Assembly: GCF_031081985.1 (NCBI RefSeq)
Contig: NZ_JARWSK010000002.1
Span: 62,001-126,000 of the forward strand
Direction: 5' to 3'
Source of the DNA: Komagataeibacter xylinus
Lineage (GTDB): Bacteria; Pseudomonadota; Alphaproteobacteria; Acetobacterales; Acetobacteraceae
DNA: 64,000 nucleotides
Shown: positions 47,634 through 57,527 of the stretch, in pieces
Position numbering within the stretch: the first letter of the stretch is position 1
Layout of the letters: the number at the start of each line of letters is the position of its first letter
The notes under the pieces: generated by a model
The model's input: only the letters and a program-made list of their open reading frames with translations
Databases searched by the model: none
Told to the model about the DNA's origin: nothing
Made by a program: the position numbers and the translations under genes

Positions 47634-48659
47634 ATGCCCCAGCTACCCGCCAGCGACCACACGGATGGCACGCGTTTTTTCAACCCGCCGGCCATCTGCC
47701 CCGAGGGCACGCAGCCCGCGCGCCTGCGGCGGCTCGCCATCCTGCAATGGCAGTGGAACCGCCCGAAATCGGACTGGCCGGCCTGGATTGAAAACCCTCC
47801 CCCCACCGGCGACCCGCAGGCCCTGCCCGCGCCCGACACGGTGCAGCTGACCTTTATCGGCCACAGCACCTTTCTCATCCGCCTGCCCCGGCCCGATGGC
47901 ACGGCGCTCACCATCCTGACCGACCCGATCTTTTCGCAACGCTGCTCCCCGCTGCCCTTTATCGGGCCGAAGCGGGTGCGCGCGCCCGGCCGCAGGCTGG
48001 CCGACCTGCCGCGCATTGATATCGTGCTGGTCTCCCACGCGCATTACGACCACATGGACCTGCCCAGCCTGCGCGCCATCGCCCGGCGCGGCGACAACCC
48101 GCTGGTGGTCACCCCGCTCGCCAATGCGCACTTCATGCGCAGGACCGGGCTCAAGCGCATCATGGAACTGGACTGGTGGCAGGCTGTGACCACCGGCGGC
48201 ATCCACATCACCTGCACGCCCGCCCGCCACGGCGCGGCCCGCACGCCCTTTGACCACAATACCAGCCTGTGGGGCGGCTTCATGCTGCAAGATGAGGCGG
48301 GCCACCAGTTGTTCTTTGCAGGCGATACCGCCGATGGCCGCCACTGGCGCCTGATCCGCCAGCGCCTTGGCGCGCCTGACATCGCCCTCCTGCCCATTGG
48401 CGCATACGAGCCCCGCGCCCTGATGGAGCGCGTGCACACCACGCCGGAGGAGGCCCTGTCGGGCCTGCGCCAGCTTGGGGCGCGACACGGGATTGGCATG
48501 CATTTCGGCACCTTCCGCCTGACGGATGAACCCATGGACGAGCCGGTCCAACGCCTTGCAAAAGCCGTGCGCGACGCGGGACTGCCGCCCGATACGATGG
48601 GCATCATGGCCCATGGCGCGTGCCGCGACATTGCGTGGGATCAGCCCGGCGATGCATGA
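47634..48659 (+). CDS. Metallo-beta-lactamase-fold hydrolase (NAPE-PLD/UlaG-like)
   Basis: A 341-residue MBL-fold protein. The metal motif HAHYDHMD is complete, preceded by LTFIGHSTFLIRLP and LTDPIFSQRCSP, and followed by TPARHGAARTPFD, FFAGDTADGRHW and a C-terminal MHFGTFRLTDEP. This fits the N-acyl-phosphatidylethanolamine phospholipase D/UlaG-like group, which hydrolyse phosphodiesters or lactones. No signal peptide, so probably cytoplasmic. The start at 47634 has GGAGAC upstream; the frame continues far upstream through non-coding-looking sequence. Confidence 0.88.
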   Translation: MPQLPASDHTDGTRFFNPPAICPEGTQPARLRRLAILQWQWNRPKSDWPAWIENPPPTGDPQALPAPDTVQLTFIGHSTFLIRLPRPDGTALTILTDPIFSQRCSPLPFIGPKRVRAPGRRLADLPRIDIVLVSHAHYDHMDLPSLRAIARRGDNPLVVTPLANAHFMRRTGLKRIMELDWWQAVTTGGIHITCTPARHGAARTPFDHNTSLWGGFMLQDEAGHQLFFAGDTADGRHWRLIRQRLGAPDIALLPIGAYEPRALMERVHTTPEEALSGLRQLGARHGIGMHFGTFRLTDEPMDEPVQRLAKAVRDAGLPPDTMGIMAHGACRDIAWDQPGDA

Positions 48660-48761
48660 TTGCCCGATGTTCTTTTTAGCCAAAGCGTCCTATGATCGCC
48701 CGTTCATGACGGGACCGGCCCCGGCCCCCGTTTCGCGCAATCCGACCAGCCAGGCAGGCAC

Positions 48762-49307
48762 ATGAGCAAGACAATCGCCCACGGCGACCCCGCCGCCGAC
48801 GCAACCGAATCCTTCAGCAACGCGGAAATCGAGACCCTGTTCCTCTCCGCGGCACGGGATGGGCAGACGGATCTCGTTACCGAATTCCTCAAGGCGGGCA
48901 TCAACCCCGATACCCGCAACGACAAGGGCTACACCGCGCTGATCCTGGCCGCCTATAATGGCCATGAACCCACCGTGCGCGCCCTGCTCGAGGGCGGCGC
49001 CAGCCCCGACCTGCAGGATGCAAAGGGAGCAACGGCGCTCGCGGGCGTGGCCTTCAAGGGCGACCTGCCATGCGCGCGCGTGCTCGTGGCGCATGGCGCG
49101 GGCGTTGACGTGCCCAACTTCGTGGGGCGCACGCCGCTGATCTTTGCGGTCATGTTCAACCGCGACCCCATGGTCACCTTCCTGCTCGAACACGGCGCCA
49201 ACCCCGACCTGCGCGATGGCGAGGGCATCAGCGCCCGCCTGTTCGCCACCCGGCAGGGCAACACCGCCCTGCTCGATGCCATGAAGCACACGGCCCCGCA
49301 GGGCTGA
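48762..49307 (+). CDS. Ankyrin-repeat protein
   Basis: A 181-residue protein with about four ankyrin repeats from residue 25 to 175 ([46 protein letters not shown] and so on). The last half has [29 protein letters not shown]. No signal peptide or catalytic domain, so a cytoplasmic protein-binding adaptor. AGGCAGGC precedes the ATG. Partner unknown. Such short ankyrin proteins often occur beside catalases or metabolic genes. Confidence 0.85.
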   Translation: MSKTIAHGDPAADATESFSNAEIETLFLSAARDGQTDLVTEFLKAGINPDTRNDKGYTALILAAYNGHEPTVRALLEGGASPDLQDAKGATALAGVAFKGDLPCARVLVAHGAGVDVPNFVGRTPLIFAVMFNRDPMVTFLLEHGANPDLRDGEGISARLFATRQGNTALLDAMKHTAPQG

Positions 49308-49404
49308 GCCACCCCGCCCCCTTTTTTCATCCCGTATCCCGCCGCCACGGCCTTTGTTGCCGTGGCGTGCCTCTCCTGTTCATGACCTTGTGGAATTCAC
49401 CCTG

Positions 49405-50475
49405 ATGAGCCGTTTCTGGAGCCCGATCGTACACAGCCTGACCCCGTATGTGCCGGGCGAGCAGCCCAGGATGGCAAACCTGATCAAGCTGAATACCAAC
49501 GAGTGCCCGTACGGCCCCTCGCCCAAGGTGATCGCGGCCATCCAGGCTGCGACCAACGACACGCTGCGCCTCTACCCCGACCCCACGGCACACGCCCTGT
49601 GCACCGCCATCGCCACCGCGCATGACGTGCCGGTGGACCATGTGTTCGTGGGCAATGGCTCGGACGAGGTGCTCGCCCATGCCTTCCAGGGGCTGCTCAA
49701 CCATGAGGCGCCCCTTCTCTTTCCCGATATCACCTACAGCTTCTACCCCGTCTATTGCGGGCTGTACGGCATCCGCCACGAAACCATACCGCTTGACGGG
49801 GCGATGGGCATCGACATTGCGGCCTATCGCAGGCCGTGTGGCGGCATCATCCTGCCCAACCCCAATGCGCCCACCGGCATGGCCCTCGGGCTGGACGCCA
49901 TCCGCGCCCTGCTGCGCGACCACCCTGATGCGGTGGTGGTGGTGGATGAAGCCTATGTGGATTTCGGGGCCGAGACGGCCATACCGCTCGTAGCCGCGCA
50001 CCCCAACCTGCTGGTCGTGCGCACGCTGTCGAAATCGAGCGCGCTGGCCGGGCTGCGGGTGGGCTATGCCATTGGCCAGCCCGACCTGATCGCAGCCCTG
50101 ACCCGCATCAAGGACAGTTTCAACTCCTATCCGCTTGACCGCCTGGCGCAGGTGGGGGCTATTGCCGCGATTGAAGATCGGGAATGGCTTGCAAATACAA
50201 GCGCCAGGATCATAAGCTCACGCGACAGGCTGACAGACAGCCTGGGAAAGATGGGGTTCGAGGTCCTGCCATCACGGGCGAATTTCGTATTCGCCCGGCA
50301 TCCGGACCGTGACGGCGCACAGCTTGCCGCAGCCCTGCGGGCGCGGGCGATCATCGTGCGTCATTTCCGGACCCCGCGCATTGCACAATGGCTTCGCATC
50401 ACCATTGGTACGGATGCCGAATGCCAGGCCCTGGTAAAGGGACTGGCCGACGTGCTTGCGCTGAACGAGGGGTAA
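49405..50475 (+). CDS. hisC: Histidinol-phosphate aminotransferase
   Basis: A 356-residue PLP enzyme making histidinol phosphate from imidazole acetol phosphate. Evidence: [58 protein letters not shown], and [18 protein letters not shown] with the Schiff-base lysine. Some members also serve as aromatic aminotransferases. It stands alone, away from other his genes. The ATG at 49405 suits the family; an upstream frame is not supported. Confidence 0.94.
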   Translation: MSRFWSPIVHSLTPYVPGEQPRMANLIKLNTNECPYGPSPKVIAAIQAATNDTLRLYPDPTAHALCTAIATAHDVPVDHVFVGNGSDEVLAHAFQGLLNHEAPLLFPDITYSFYPVYCGLYGIRHETIPLDGAMGIDIAAYRRPCGGIILPNPNAPTGMALGLDAIRALLRDHPDAVVVVDEAYVDFGAETAIPLVAAHPNLLVVRTLSKSSALAGLRVGYAIGQPDLIAALTRIKDSFNSYPLDRLAQVGAIAAIEDREWLANTSARIISSRDRLTDSLGKMGFEVLPSRANFVFARHPDRDGAQLAAALRARAIIVRHFRTPRIAQWLRITIGTDAECQALVKGLADVLALNEG

Positions 50476-50607
50476 GCCCCCGGTTCATCATGCATCGCGC
50501 TGCCGCCCTGCCCTTTGGGCCGGGTGGGCGTGGGTGCGTGCTGCGCCTCTTTCCATAATACGGTTAACAACTCATTTCCTGGACCATAGGTCCACAGGAT
50601 CCTTATC

Positions 50608-50889
50608 ATGCGCGCATTCCACGGACAGATGTCCGATAACCAGCCGATCCGTCGCACTCTTGCCGAAAAGCAGAAGCAGTTGCGCGACCTGCGCGAGACG
50701 CTGGCCTCCATGAAATCGCATACCTCACCCGCCCTGCGCGAAAGCGTGCAGAAACGCATCCGCCAGCTTGAAAGCGAAGTAACCGCCGCCCCCGCCCTCA
50801 AGGCGGCTGACCGGCGCGGCACACAGGCGGCACCGGGTGGCACCGACCGCCCCCGCACCCCGCGCAGGCGGCCTGAACGCAGCATCTGA
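50608..50889 (+). CDS. Small helical basic protein
   Basis: A 93-residue protein with an amphipathic helix (LAEKQKQLRDLRETLASMK; then LRESVQKRIRQLESEVTAA), probably a coiled coil, and an arginine/proline-rich tail. No family recognised. The ATG at 50608 or 50629 are both possible. A terminator follows, which supports transcription here. Confidence 0.6.
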   Translation: MRAFHGQMSDNQPIRRTLAEKQKQLRDLRETLASMKSHTSPALRESVQKRIRQLESEVTAAPALKAADRRGTQAAPGGTDRPRTPRRRPERSI

Positions 50890-50895
50890 CCCACG

Positions 50896-50936
50896 GAAAA
50901 AGGCCGGAGCCCACAGGGTTCCGGCCTTTTTTATAT
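50896..50936 (+). terminator. Rho-independent terminator
   Basis: GGAAAAAGGCCGGAGCCC with GGTTCCGGCCTTTTTTAT, an 11-bp or longer stem, a short ACAG-like loop, and a T-run. It ends the small helical protein gene. Confidence 0.9.
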
Positions 50937-50960
50937 CGTCACGCCGGGCGTCAGGCCCAC

Positions 50961-51050
50961 AATCAAAAGTTTTTGGTGAAGCTGTTTTCAAAAAGCTTCG
51001 AAAAGAACGCCATCTTTTTTGAAAAAGGTGGCACCCAAAAACTTTTGATT
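50961..51050. repeat. Double-hairpin repeat, copy F
   Basis: AATCAAAAGTTTTTGGTGAAGC, hairpin partner AAAAAGCTTCG, then AACGCCATCTTTTTTG...AAAAAGGTGGC, and CCCAAAAACTTTTGATT. Outer arms extend symmetrically to AATCAAAAG/CTTTTGATT. Lies between the small helical gene (+) and the transporter (-), which converge. Confidence 0.88.
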
Positions 51051-51064
51051 TTCTCGACATGCCA

Positions 51065-51101
51065 TAAAAAACGGGCCTGCCCTTTGTAGGGGCAGGCCCG
51101 C
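51065..51101 (-). terminator. Rho-independent terminator after the MFS gene
   Basis: Minus strand: CGGGCCTGCCC, 7-base loop, GGGCAGGCCCG, then TTTTTTATG. A strong intrinsic terminator 32 bp past the transporter stop. Confidence 0.92.
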
Positions 51102-51133
51102 TTCACCCGCACAAACCAGGCGGGGCAGCCGGA

Positions 51134-52507
51134 TCAGTGACCCAGGGTCACTTCCTCCGCCACATCACCGCGGGCGGCGGCTTCATCAATGTAGCGACGG
51201 GCTTCGGGCGAGACCGTCAGCACCAGCGTCAGCGCGGCCGAGGCCACATACAGGCCACAGAAGATCCAGATGATCCCCTCGATGCCGTGCCAGCTTTCGA
51301 ACCACGTCACGATCGCCGGGCCAACCCAGGTGCTCGCACCCGCGCCCAGACCCAGGGCGGACAGGGCGGCGGCCTTTTCCTTCGGGCAGATCTGCGGCAC
51401 CAGGCCGGACAGCGGCACGAAGGCGGCAATGGTTGCGCCATACAGCGCGCCCATCACGGCGGCGATGGCGAAGTTGCCGGGGAACATCTGCGGCACGTAG
51501 TAGAACAGCGGCACCGTGATCGCGGCACCCACACAGCCGAACAGGGCGACAACCGTGCGGTGGCCCAGACGGTCCGCCGTGATGCCGGACACAAGGTTCA
51601 CCAGGATGTTCGACAGGAAGATGATCGACAGGAGCTGCAGCCACTGCGACAGCGAGAAGCCGATGACCTTGGTGAAGAACGCCGGCATGATGACCAGGAA
51701 CGCATATTCCGACGACGTATTGATGGTGCGCACGATCATGGCGATGAACGTCTTGGGCTCACGCCACAGGATGCTGATCGAACTGAAGAAGATCGTGGCG
51801 GGCCTGGTGCCCACGGGGGCCAGGCGGCGCGAACCGATGGGCTCACGCGTCATGAGCAGGGCCAGCAGGCCACCGAACATGACCAGACCCAGCGAGGACC
51901 AGAATGTCGCCATCTCGCCAATCAGCGGAATGGAGAAGCTGGCGAACAGCGAACCCAGCGTGGGCAGCCCACCCGAGAACGCGAACCAGAACCAGCCCGC
52001 GGCCGAGCCAAGCTGGCGCGGCGGGGTGGCGGCTGCGATCCAGACCAGGAAGCCATAGGTGAACAGCAGGTAGCCAAAGCCACGCATGGTGTAGGCGGCC
52101 AGCATGATGGGATAGCTGTTCACGGCCACGCCAAAGGTCAGGAACAGGACCTCGAACACGCCCCAGATGGCAAGGCCGATCCACATGACCCGCTTGGGGC
52201 CCCACAGGTCGGACAGCGGCCCCGAAGCCCAGGAGGACAGGGACACGGTCACGCCATAGATGGTGAACAAAAGCGCCGTATCGCGCGATGAAATGCCCTG
52301 CCCCTCAAGATAGGGCGCCAGGTAGCCAGCCTCGACACCATCACCGATCATGAAGAACAGCAGACCGACGAACCCCCAGAACAGGGGAGCCGGAATGCCA
52401 AGCCGATCGGCCAGGGACGTTGATTCGGACAGATTGTCTGTCTGTTTCAAGGGGAGAGTCTCCTCTTTCACAGGCAGCCGACACGAAAACGAGCGGCCCC
52501 GCCTCAT
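51134..52507 (-). CDS. MFS transporter, polyol-permease-like
   Basis: A 12-helix major facilitator of up to 457 residues. The inter-helix motif GPLSDLWGPKRVMWIG after helix 2 and ADRLGHRTVVAL in the second half fit MFS. Sequence resembles the ribitol/arabinitol (PPF-type) polyol permeases, although substrate cannot be settled. The N terminus is uncertain: the frame begins at 52507, but a TTG near 52451 after GGAG could be the true start. Palindromic sites lie upstream. Confidence 0.85.
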   Translation of the reverse strand: MRRGRSFSCRLPVKEETLPLKQTDNLSESTSLADRLGIPAPLFWGFVGLLFFMIGDGVEAGYLAPYLEGQGISSRDTALLFTIYGVTVSLSSWASGPLSDLWGPKRVMWIGLAIWGVFEVLFLTFGVAVNSYPIMLAAYTMRGFGYLLFTYGFLVWIAAATPPRQLGSAAGWFWFAFSGGLPTLGSLFASFSIPLIGEMATFWSSLGLVMFGGLLALLMTREPIGSRRLAPVGTRPATIFFSSISILWREPKTFIAMIVRTINTSSEYAFLVIMPAFFTKVIGFSLSQWLQLLSIIFLSNILVNLVSGITADRLGHRTVVALFGCVGAAITVPLFYYVPQMFPGNFAIAAVMGALYGATIAAFVPLSGLVPQICPKEKAAALSALGLGAGASTWVGPAIVTWFESWHGIEGIIWIFCGLYVASAALTLVLTVSPEARRYIDEAAARGDVAEEVTLGH

Positions 52508-52743
52508 TGCGGAGCGTCGATGCAGGCTGCGTCCGCACAGTCCGGCTTTCCGGAAACACCAGTGCGGAACTCAGTTTCACAAGTCGGGCGTGCAACCACC
52601 CGTGCGGGTCAAGACCATGAGGGACAAGCAGGCGGCACAAGCGCCAAAACGCCAGCGCATCATGCCTGGCAGACCTGCTGTTCATGCGAATGACCAGCCG
52701 TAAAGTCGTCAATCCGGCAGGAAAACACGCCCCTGGGCGCGGC

Positions 52744-52764
52744 TTTCATAACAATGTTATGAAA
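52744..52764. promoter_or_regulatory. 21-bp palindrome TTTCATAAC-aat-GTTATGAAA
   Basis: Nine-base arms are exact reverse complements around a 3-base centre, the typical form of an operator for a dimeric repressor. It lies about 240 bp upstream of the transporter start. Confidence 0.55.
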
Positions 52765-52847
52765 AAACACATAAACCGCACCGAAAAACGCGCACGATCC
52801 TGTGATTTCCCAGCGCCGGAAAGACCATGAATTGGCCAGATATACGG

Positions 52848-52870
52848 AATCGTTTCAGTATCGAACGATT
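52848..52870. promoter_or_regulatory. Inverted repeat AATCGTT...AACGATT
   Basis: Seven-base perfect arms (52848-52854 and 52864-52870) separated by nine bases, in the same divergent region as the 21-bp palindrome. A second candidate binding site. Confidence 0.4.
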
Positions 52871-53175
52871 TCACAGTGACAGGATAGTTTCTGACCTCCG
52901 CCAAGACATGAAAAATATATTCAGTGGGGATAATCTATACTAAAAAAGTCTCGTGAATGTAAGGGAATTTTCAAATTTTTGACACGATTCTGATTTCTTC
53001 CTTATTATATCAACAACTTTCAGATGATATTTTTATGCATGGACTGCATGCATCGCCCGCCACCCCCATCTTTCGCACCGGGTGGGTTCCTGCCATAGTC
53101 GGGGCCGCGCCCCGGTGGGGCAGATGCGCCCGCGCTGCACCTTGATGCTGCCGGGACAGGACGAACGGAACGGTC

Positions 53176-53631
53176 ATGGTGAACATCAAGCTGTCTTTAC
53201 GCCTCGCCGCGCTGCCGGTTGCATTGCTGCTTGCGCCTGCGGGCCTGAGCACGCTGGCGCATGGGCAGAGCCTGGCCACGCAGAAGGTGCAGCGCGCCAT
53301 GGACGTACTGCGCCTCAAGCCCGACCTGGCCAGCAAGGCATGCCTCGACAAGCTTGATGACCTGCACAAGATGGAAAAGGTGATTGAGGAGGCGGGCGAG
53401 AGCGCGCACAACCCCAACCTGTCGCTCGCGCATGACGTGATGGAATCCGACTACGAAGACGCCACCGAATCCTGCGTGCCCGACGCCACCAAGCTGTGCG
53501 CCAACCCCGGATCACTGGCCAGCGCCAACCAGAAGAAACTGTGTGATTCGCTCGATACGATCATGTCGGTTGACGGGTCGGATGAAGGCGAGGAAGCCGT
53601 CTCCGCCCCGCAGGGCACGTCATCAGACTGA
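53176..53631 (+). CDS. Secreted small protein with four cysteines
   Basis: A 151-residue protein with a signal peptide (about 1-31, LRLAALPVALLLAPAGLSTLAHG) and a mostly helical mature part. Four cysteines (in KACLDK, ESCVPD, KLCANP, KLCDSL) could form two disulphides in the periplasm. No family recognised; a hydrophilic acidic C terminus follows. It converges with opgH, and repeat copy G lies between them. Confidence 0.7.
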   Translation: MVNIKLSLRLAALPVALLLAPAGLSTLAHGQSLATQKVQRAMDVLRLKPDLASKACLDKLDDLHKMEKVIEEAGESAHNPNLSLAHDVMESDYEDATESCVPDATKLCANPGSLASANQKKLCDSLDTIMSVDGSDEGEEAVSAPQGTSSD

Positions 53632-53656
53632 CCGGCCTTCGGCCATTCCCCTGAAT

Positions 53657-53730
53657 ATAAAAGTTTTTGGTGAAGCTTTTTCCAGAAAGCTTCAGGAGAA
53701 TGCCGCCTTTTTAAAAAAGGCGGCCCCCTT
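53657..53730. repeat. Double-hairpin repeat, copy G (right arm lost)
   Basis: ATAAAAGTTTTTGGTGAAGC with hairpin partner AGAAAGCTTC, then GCCGCCTTTTT...AAAAAAGGCGGCCCCC. The right outer arm is missing; the opgH stop lies immediately after. Lies between the secreted-protein gene (+) and opgH (-), which converge. Confidence 0.8.
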
Positions 53731-55910
53731 CATGGCAGTTGCGCCAGCAGGTGCAGCCCTTCGGCGCTGCCCAGCACGGCGGATTTTTCCGCCCGGTTGA
53801 GTTCACGCACCGCCGTGGCCAGGTCAGGGGCCTCGCGCAGCTTGAGCAGCCCCACCAGCAGCGCCGGGTTGATCGGGTCGCCGCGCCTGCGCGGCGGCGG
53901 CAGCATGATCTCGTGCACCCGCAAAAGCCCCGCACGGGCCCGCAGGGCAGCAATGGCCTCCTGTATCGGGTGGCCCGCCATCTGGCCCATATAGGCCACG
54001 GCCTCATGCAGCACCGGCGGCGGGTCCGTCTCCTCGGGGATGAGCAGCAGCCGCGCGCGGCGCAGGGCCTGGCCTGCGGCTTCACTACCGGTCAGGGCAG
54101 CCAGCGGAATGGCACAGACCAGCCCCAGCGTGACCGGCAGCATCCACAAGAACAGCGGCAGCGACACGCTCCACGCCGCTCCCGCCAGCGCAATGCCCAA
54201 CGCCGTATGCACCCAGTACAGCCGCACGTTCTGCATGATCTGCAACCCGCCCGCATCACGCCGCTGCGCGTTCCAGCCGGAATCACGGCCAAGCAGGATG
54301 GACAGCACGCCCGCCGTCTGGATTATCATGGCGATCGGCGCGATCAGGCCGCCGATCAGCGTCTCGACCAGAATGGAGGCCGCCGCCATGATCGCGCCGC
54401 CGCAACCCCGACGCAGCGGGCCATCAATGACCAGCAGCGCATAGGCCAGGATCTTGGGGGCGAGCAGCACGATCATGGTGCCAATGAACATGTATTCCGC
54501 CTGCACGGGGTCAACATGCGGCCAGTGCGGGTAGAGCAGCTTGGTATCGCCAAAATATTCCGGCTTGTAGAAGCGGTTCTGCAACGACACCACAATGCCC
54601 ACGAGCAGGAAGATCAGCCATAGCGGCGCCGTGACATAGGAGCCGATGCCCATGAGCATGTGCATGCGGCTGACCCAGTGCAGCCCCCGCGCGGGCAGTA
54701 CCTTGGCGTGCTGCAGGTTGCCCTGGCACCAGCGCCGGTCTCGGATGGCGATATCGGTCAGCGAGGGCGGGCTTTCCTCATAGGAGCCCATCAGGGCGGG
54801 CACCATGTGAATGGCCCAGCCGCCACGGCGCATCAGGGCGGCTTCCACAAAGTCATGGCTCAGGATCGCGCCACCAAAGGGCTTGCGGCCCGGCAGGTGC
54901 GGCATGCCCGCCTGCTCGGCAAAGGCTGCGGTGCGGATGACCGCGTTATGCCCCCAGTAATTGCCCTCCGACCCGTGCCACCAGGCAATGCCGTGGGCAA
55001 TCAGCGGGCCATACACGCGGCCTGCGAACTGCTGCATGCGCGCAAACAGCGTGCGCCCGTTCACGATCACCGGCAGGGACTGGATCAGGGCCACGCCGGG
55101 GTTGTTTTCCATGGCCGAGGTCAGGCGCACGATCACGTCGCCGGACATGACGCTGTCGGCATCGAGCGTGATCATCTGCTGGTAGGCCGCGCCATAGGTG
55201 CGCACCCATTCGCCAATATTACCGGCCTTGCGGTCGGTATTGACCGCGCGCCTGCGGTAGAACAGCCGCCCGCCCCAGCCCGTGGCGCGGCACAGGGCCA
55301 TGTAGGCGGCCTCCTCCGCCACCCAGATGTCGGGGTCAGTCGTGTCGGACAGGATGAACACGTCAAACGCGCGTTCCTGCCGCGTTGCGCCCAGGCTGTC
55401 GATAGTGGCGCGCAGCCCGGCCATGACCCGGCCCGGATCTTCGTTATAGGTGGGCATGAGCAGCGCCGTGCGGGTGGTGACCCGCGGCAGCGCGCCGCTG
55501 CGCCTGATGCCAAGCCCCAGCCCGCCATGCGCCAGCATGGAGGCAAAGCCCGCCAGCGCCGAGGTAAAGGCCAGCGCGATCCATAAAAACAGCATGACGA
55601 ACAGCAGCAGCATGACCATGCCCGCCACCGAGCGCTGCACGGCATTGAACACGAGGTCCATCTCGTAACCGGCCATGCCGGTCATGGCCACGGCACCACC
55701 AATCACCAGAAGCCGCCGCAGCCCGATCAGCCGCCATTGGGTGGCGGGCACCGCAGGGCGGCCATGCCGGTCGGGCTCGGCTTCGAGCGCGCACACGGGC
55801 ATGTCGAGCGGGGCTGGAGGCGGCAGGGCGGCCCAGCCCTGCGGCAGCAGGCTGGCAGGCGGCAGGGCCGGGCGCGGTGGTGCCCCTACGGCGTCCATCG
55901 ATAGACCCAT
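53730..55910 (-). CDS. opgH: Glucans biosynthesis glucosyltransferase H
   Basis: A 726-residue inner-membrane glycosyltransferase (GT2 family) building the backbone of osmoregulated periplasmic glucans from UDP-glucose. Evidence: MPTYNEDP (UDP-binding), SDTTDPDIW, TLDADSVM (DxD) and RRWCQGNL (the QxxRW-type acceptor motif). N-terminal and C-terminal membrane helices frame the catalytic domain. It overlaps opgG by 25 bases, so the two are coupled in translation. Confidence 0.94.
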   Translation of the reverse strand: MGLSMDAVGAPPRPALPPASLLPQGWAALPPPAPLDMPVCALEAEPDRHGRPAVPATQWRLIGLRRLLVIGGAVAMTGMAGYEMDLVFNAVQRSVAGMVMLLLFVMLFLWIALAFTSALAGFASMLAHGGLGLGIRRSGALPRVTTRTALLMPTYNEDPGRVMAGLRATIDSLGATRQERAFDVFILSDTTDPDIWVAEEAAYMALCRATGWGGRLFYRRRAVNTDRKAGNIGEWVRTYGAAYQQMITLDADSVMSGDVIVRLTSAMENNPGVALIQSLPVIVNGRTLFARMQQFAGRVYGPLIAHGIAWWHGSEGNYWGHNAVIRTAAFAEQAGMPHLPGRKPFGGAILSHDFVEAALMRRGGWAIHMVPALMGSYEESPPSLTDIAIRDRRWCQGNLQHAKVLPARGLHWVSRMHMLMGIGSYVTAPLWLIFLLVGIVVSLQNRFYKPEYFGDTKLLYPHWPHVDPVQAEYMFIGTMIVLLAPKILAYALLVIDGPLRRGCGGAIMAAASILVETLIGGLIAPIAMIIQTAGVLSILLGRDSGWNAQRRDAGGLQIMQNVRLYWVHTALGIALAGAAWSVSLPLFLWMLPVTLGLVCAIPLAALTGSEAAGQALRRARLLLIPEETDPPPVLHEAVAYMGQMAGHPIQEAIAALRARAGLLRVHEIMLPPPRRRGDPINPALLVGLLKLREAPDLATAVRELNRAEKSAVLGSAEGLHLLAQLP

Positions 55911-57409
55911 TCTTCCGATACGGGGCCATTGTCATCGGCCAGCACGCAGTTCAGTTCCGCAACCTTGGCATCACCGGGTGCGAACTCGAACGTGCTGCGC
56001 CAGCCATGGATGGGCTCGACCGGCTCGACCACCACATTGCGTATCTCCCCCGCCGAGGCGCGGCATTGCAGGTGGAAGTGCGGGTTGTCGGGCAGCCTGT
56101 CAAAAGGTGCACCGGTAAAATCGAGGTCGAAGAAGCGCGTATGCGAATCATCGGTCGCATCCCCCACGCGGGTTGCGGCGATACGCGCGAGCTTGGTGGG
56201 CCATGGCGTGTCCCACCCCCAGTACATGCGGTAGGTGAACACGTATTCGCGGCCTGCGGCCAGCGGCTCCTGCGGACGCCAGAACGAGACGATGTTGTCA
56301 TTGACCTCGTTGGGGGTGGGAATCTCCACCAGGTCGACAGCACCTGCCCCCCAGTCCCCGATCGGCTCGATCCACAGCGAGGGGCGCTTTTCGTAATTCA
56401 GCGCCACGTCCTCAAAATCGGTGAAGGCGCGCTTGCGCTGCATCAGGCCAAAGCCATGCGGCCGCACATCGGTAAAGGCGGAGAACTGCAGGTCACGCGG
56501 GTTGCGCAGCGGCCGCCATAACTGCTGCCCGCTGCCCGTCCACATGGAAAGGCCTTCGCTGTCATGGGCGGCGGGGCGCCAGTCATCCACGCGCGAGCGG
56601 TCATTGGCATCGAAATAGAACATGCCGGTGAGCGGGGCGATGCCGGATTCGGCAATCGCCTTGCGCGGGTAAAGCGAGGACTGCACGTCAAACACCGTGG
56701 TCTCGCCGGGGCGGATGGTAAAGCGGAACGCGCCGGTGAGCGAGGGACTGTCGAGCAGCGCATGCAGCACCACGCTATCCACGCCCGCCTTGGGCTTTTC
56801 CAGCCAGAAGGCGCGGAACAGGGCAAATTCCTCGCCCGTCGGGTCGCCGGTACCATTGGCGAAGCCACGGGCGGACAGGCCATAGGTCTGCCCCTTGGCC
56901 ACGGCGCGGAAATAGGATGCACCAAGGAAGACGCAGAACTCCTCCATCACGCCCGGCGTATTGATGGGCGCGCGCAGGCGTAGCCCGGCAAAGCCGATAT
57001 CATCATTCACGCGCAGGGCGGGGTCATTGAAGGTAAACATGTCGGGGTTGAAGGCGATGGGGCGGCTCTGGCCGTCAACCACCTCGTTCATGTCGATCCG
57101 TGGCGCGTACAGATAGCCACGGGGAAAGAACTCGACCTCAAAACCAAGATTCTCGCCATGCCACAATGCCTGCTCAGGGCGGTAGGCCATGGAATTGTAC
57201 TGATCGAAATTCAGGTTGCGCAGGGGGGCTGGCAATGACTGGGAAGGCGGCTGGTAAGCCTGCTGCGACAACTGATGGGCCAGGGTACGAACCGTGTTGG
57301 AATCAAAATTGCTGCTCTGGGTTGCCCGCGCCGCCCGTGGCGCGGCAAACCCCACGACCGACAGGGCGGACAGGGCCGTGCCCGCTTTCATGAAATGACG
57401 TCGTAACAC
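55886..57409 (-). CDS. opgG: Periplasmic glucan biosynthesis protein (OpgG/OpgD type)
   Basis: A 507-residue exported protein. The N terminus MLRRHFMKAGTALSALSVVG has a twin-arginine (RRHFMK) signal, cut near residue 29 (RAARA-T). The mature part has FDQYNSMAYRPEQALWHG, FFPRGYLYAPRI, and SYFRAVAKGQTYGLSARG, all typical of the OpgG/OpgD family. It is needed to make or shape the glucans made by OpgH. A Tat signal is closer to OpgD than to the Sec-exported OpgG. Confidence 0.92.
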   Translation of the reverse strand: MLRRHFMKAGTALSALSVVGFAAPRAARATQSSNFDSNTVRTLAHQLSQQAYQPPSQSLPAPLRNLNFDQYNSMAYRPEQALWHGENLGFEVEFFPRGYLYAPRIDMNEVVDGQSRPIAFNPDMFTFNDPALRVNDDIGFAGLRLRAPINTPGVMEEFCVFLGASYFRAVAKGQTYGLSARGFANGTGDPTGEEFALFRAFWLEKPKAGVDSVVLHALLDSPSLTGAFRFTIRPGETTVFDVQSSLYPRKAIAESGIAPLTGMFYFDANDRSRVDDWRPAAHDSEGLSMWTGSGQQLWRPLRNPRDLQFSAFTDVRPHGFGLMQRKRAFTDFEDVALNYEKRPSLWIEPIGDWGAGAVDLVEIPTPNEVNDNIVSFWRPQEPLAAGREYVFTYRMYWGWDTPWPTKLARIAATRVGDATDDSHTRFFDLDFTGAPFDRLPDNPHFHLQCRASAGEIRNVVVEPVEPIHGWRSTFEFAPGDAKVAELNCVLADDNGPVSEEWVYRWTP

Positions 57410-57527
57410 CTAATTCAACTCCAGTCCGTTCTTCTTTTAAGAAGTGCTGACACACTATTCTTTATTTTTTACCACTGGGCAAAGACACTTATGCCACAAA
57501 CCGTGATCAACAATGCTGATGGCTTTT

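Larger units (their letters stand above)
52508..53175. other. Long intergenic region with palindromes
   Basis: 668 bp between two divergent genes, AT-rich from about 52740 to 53030. It contains two inverted repeats listed separately and no convincing gene. It should hold promoters for the transporter (-) and the secreted protein (+). Confidence 0.5.
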
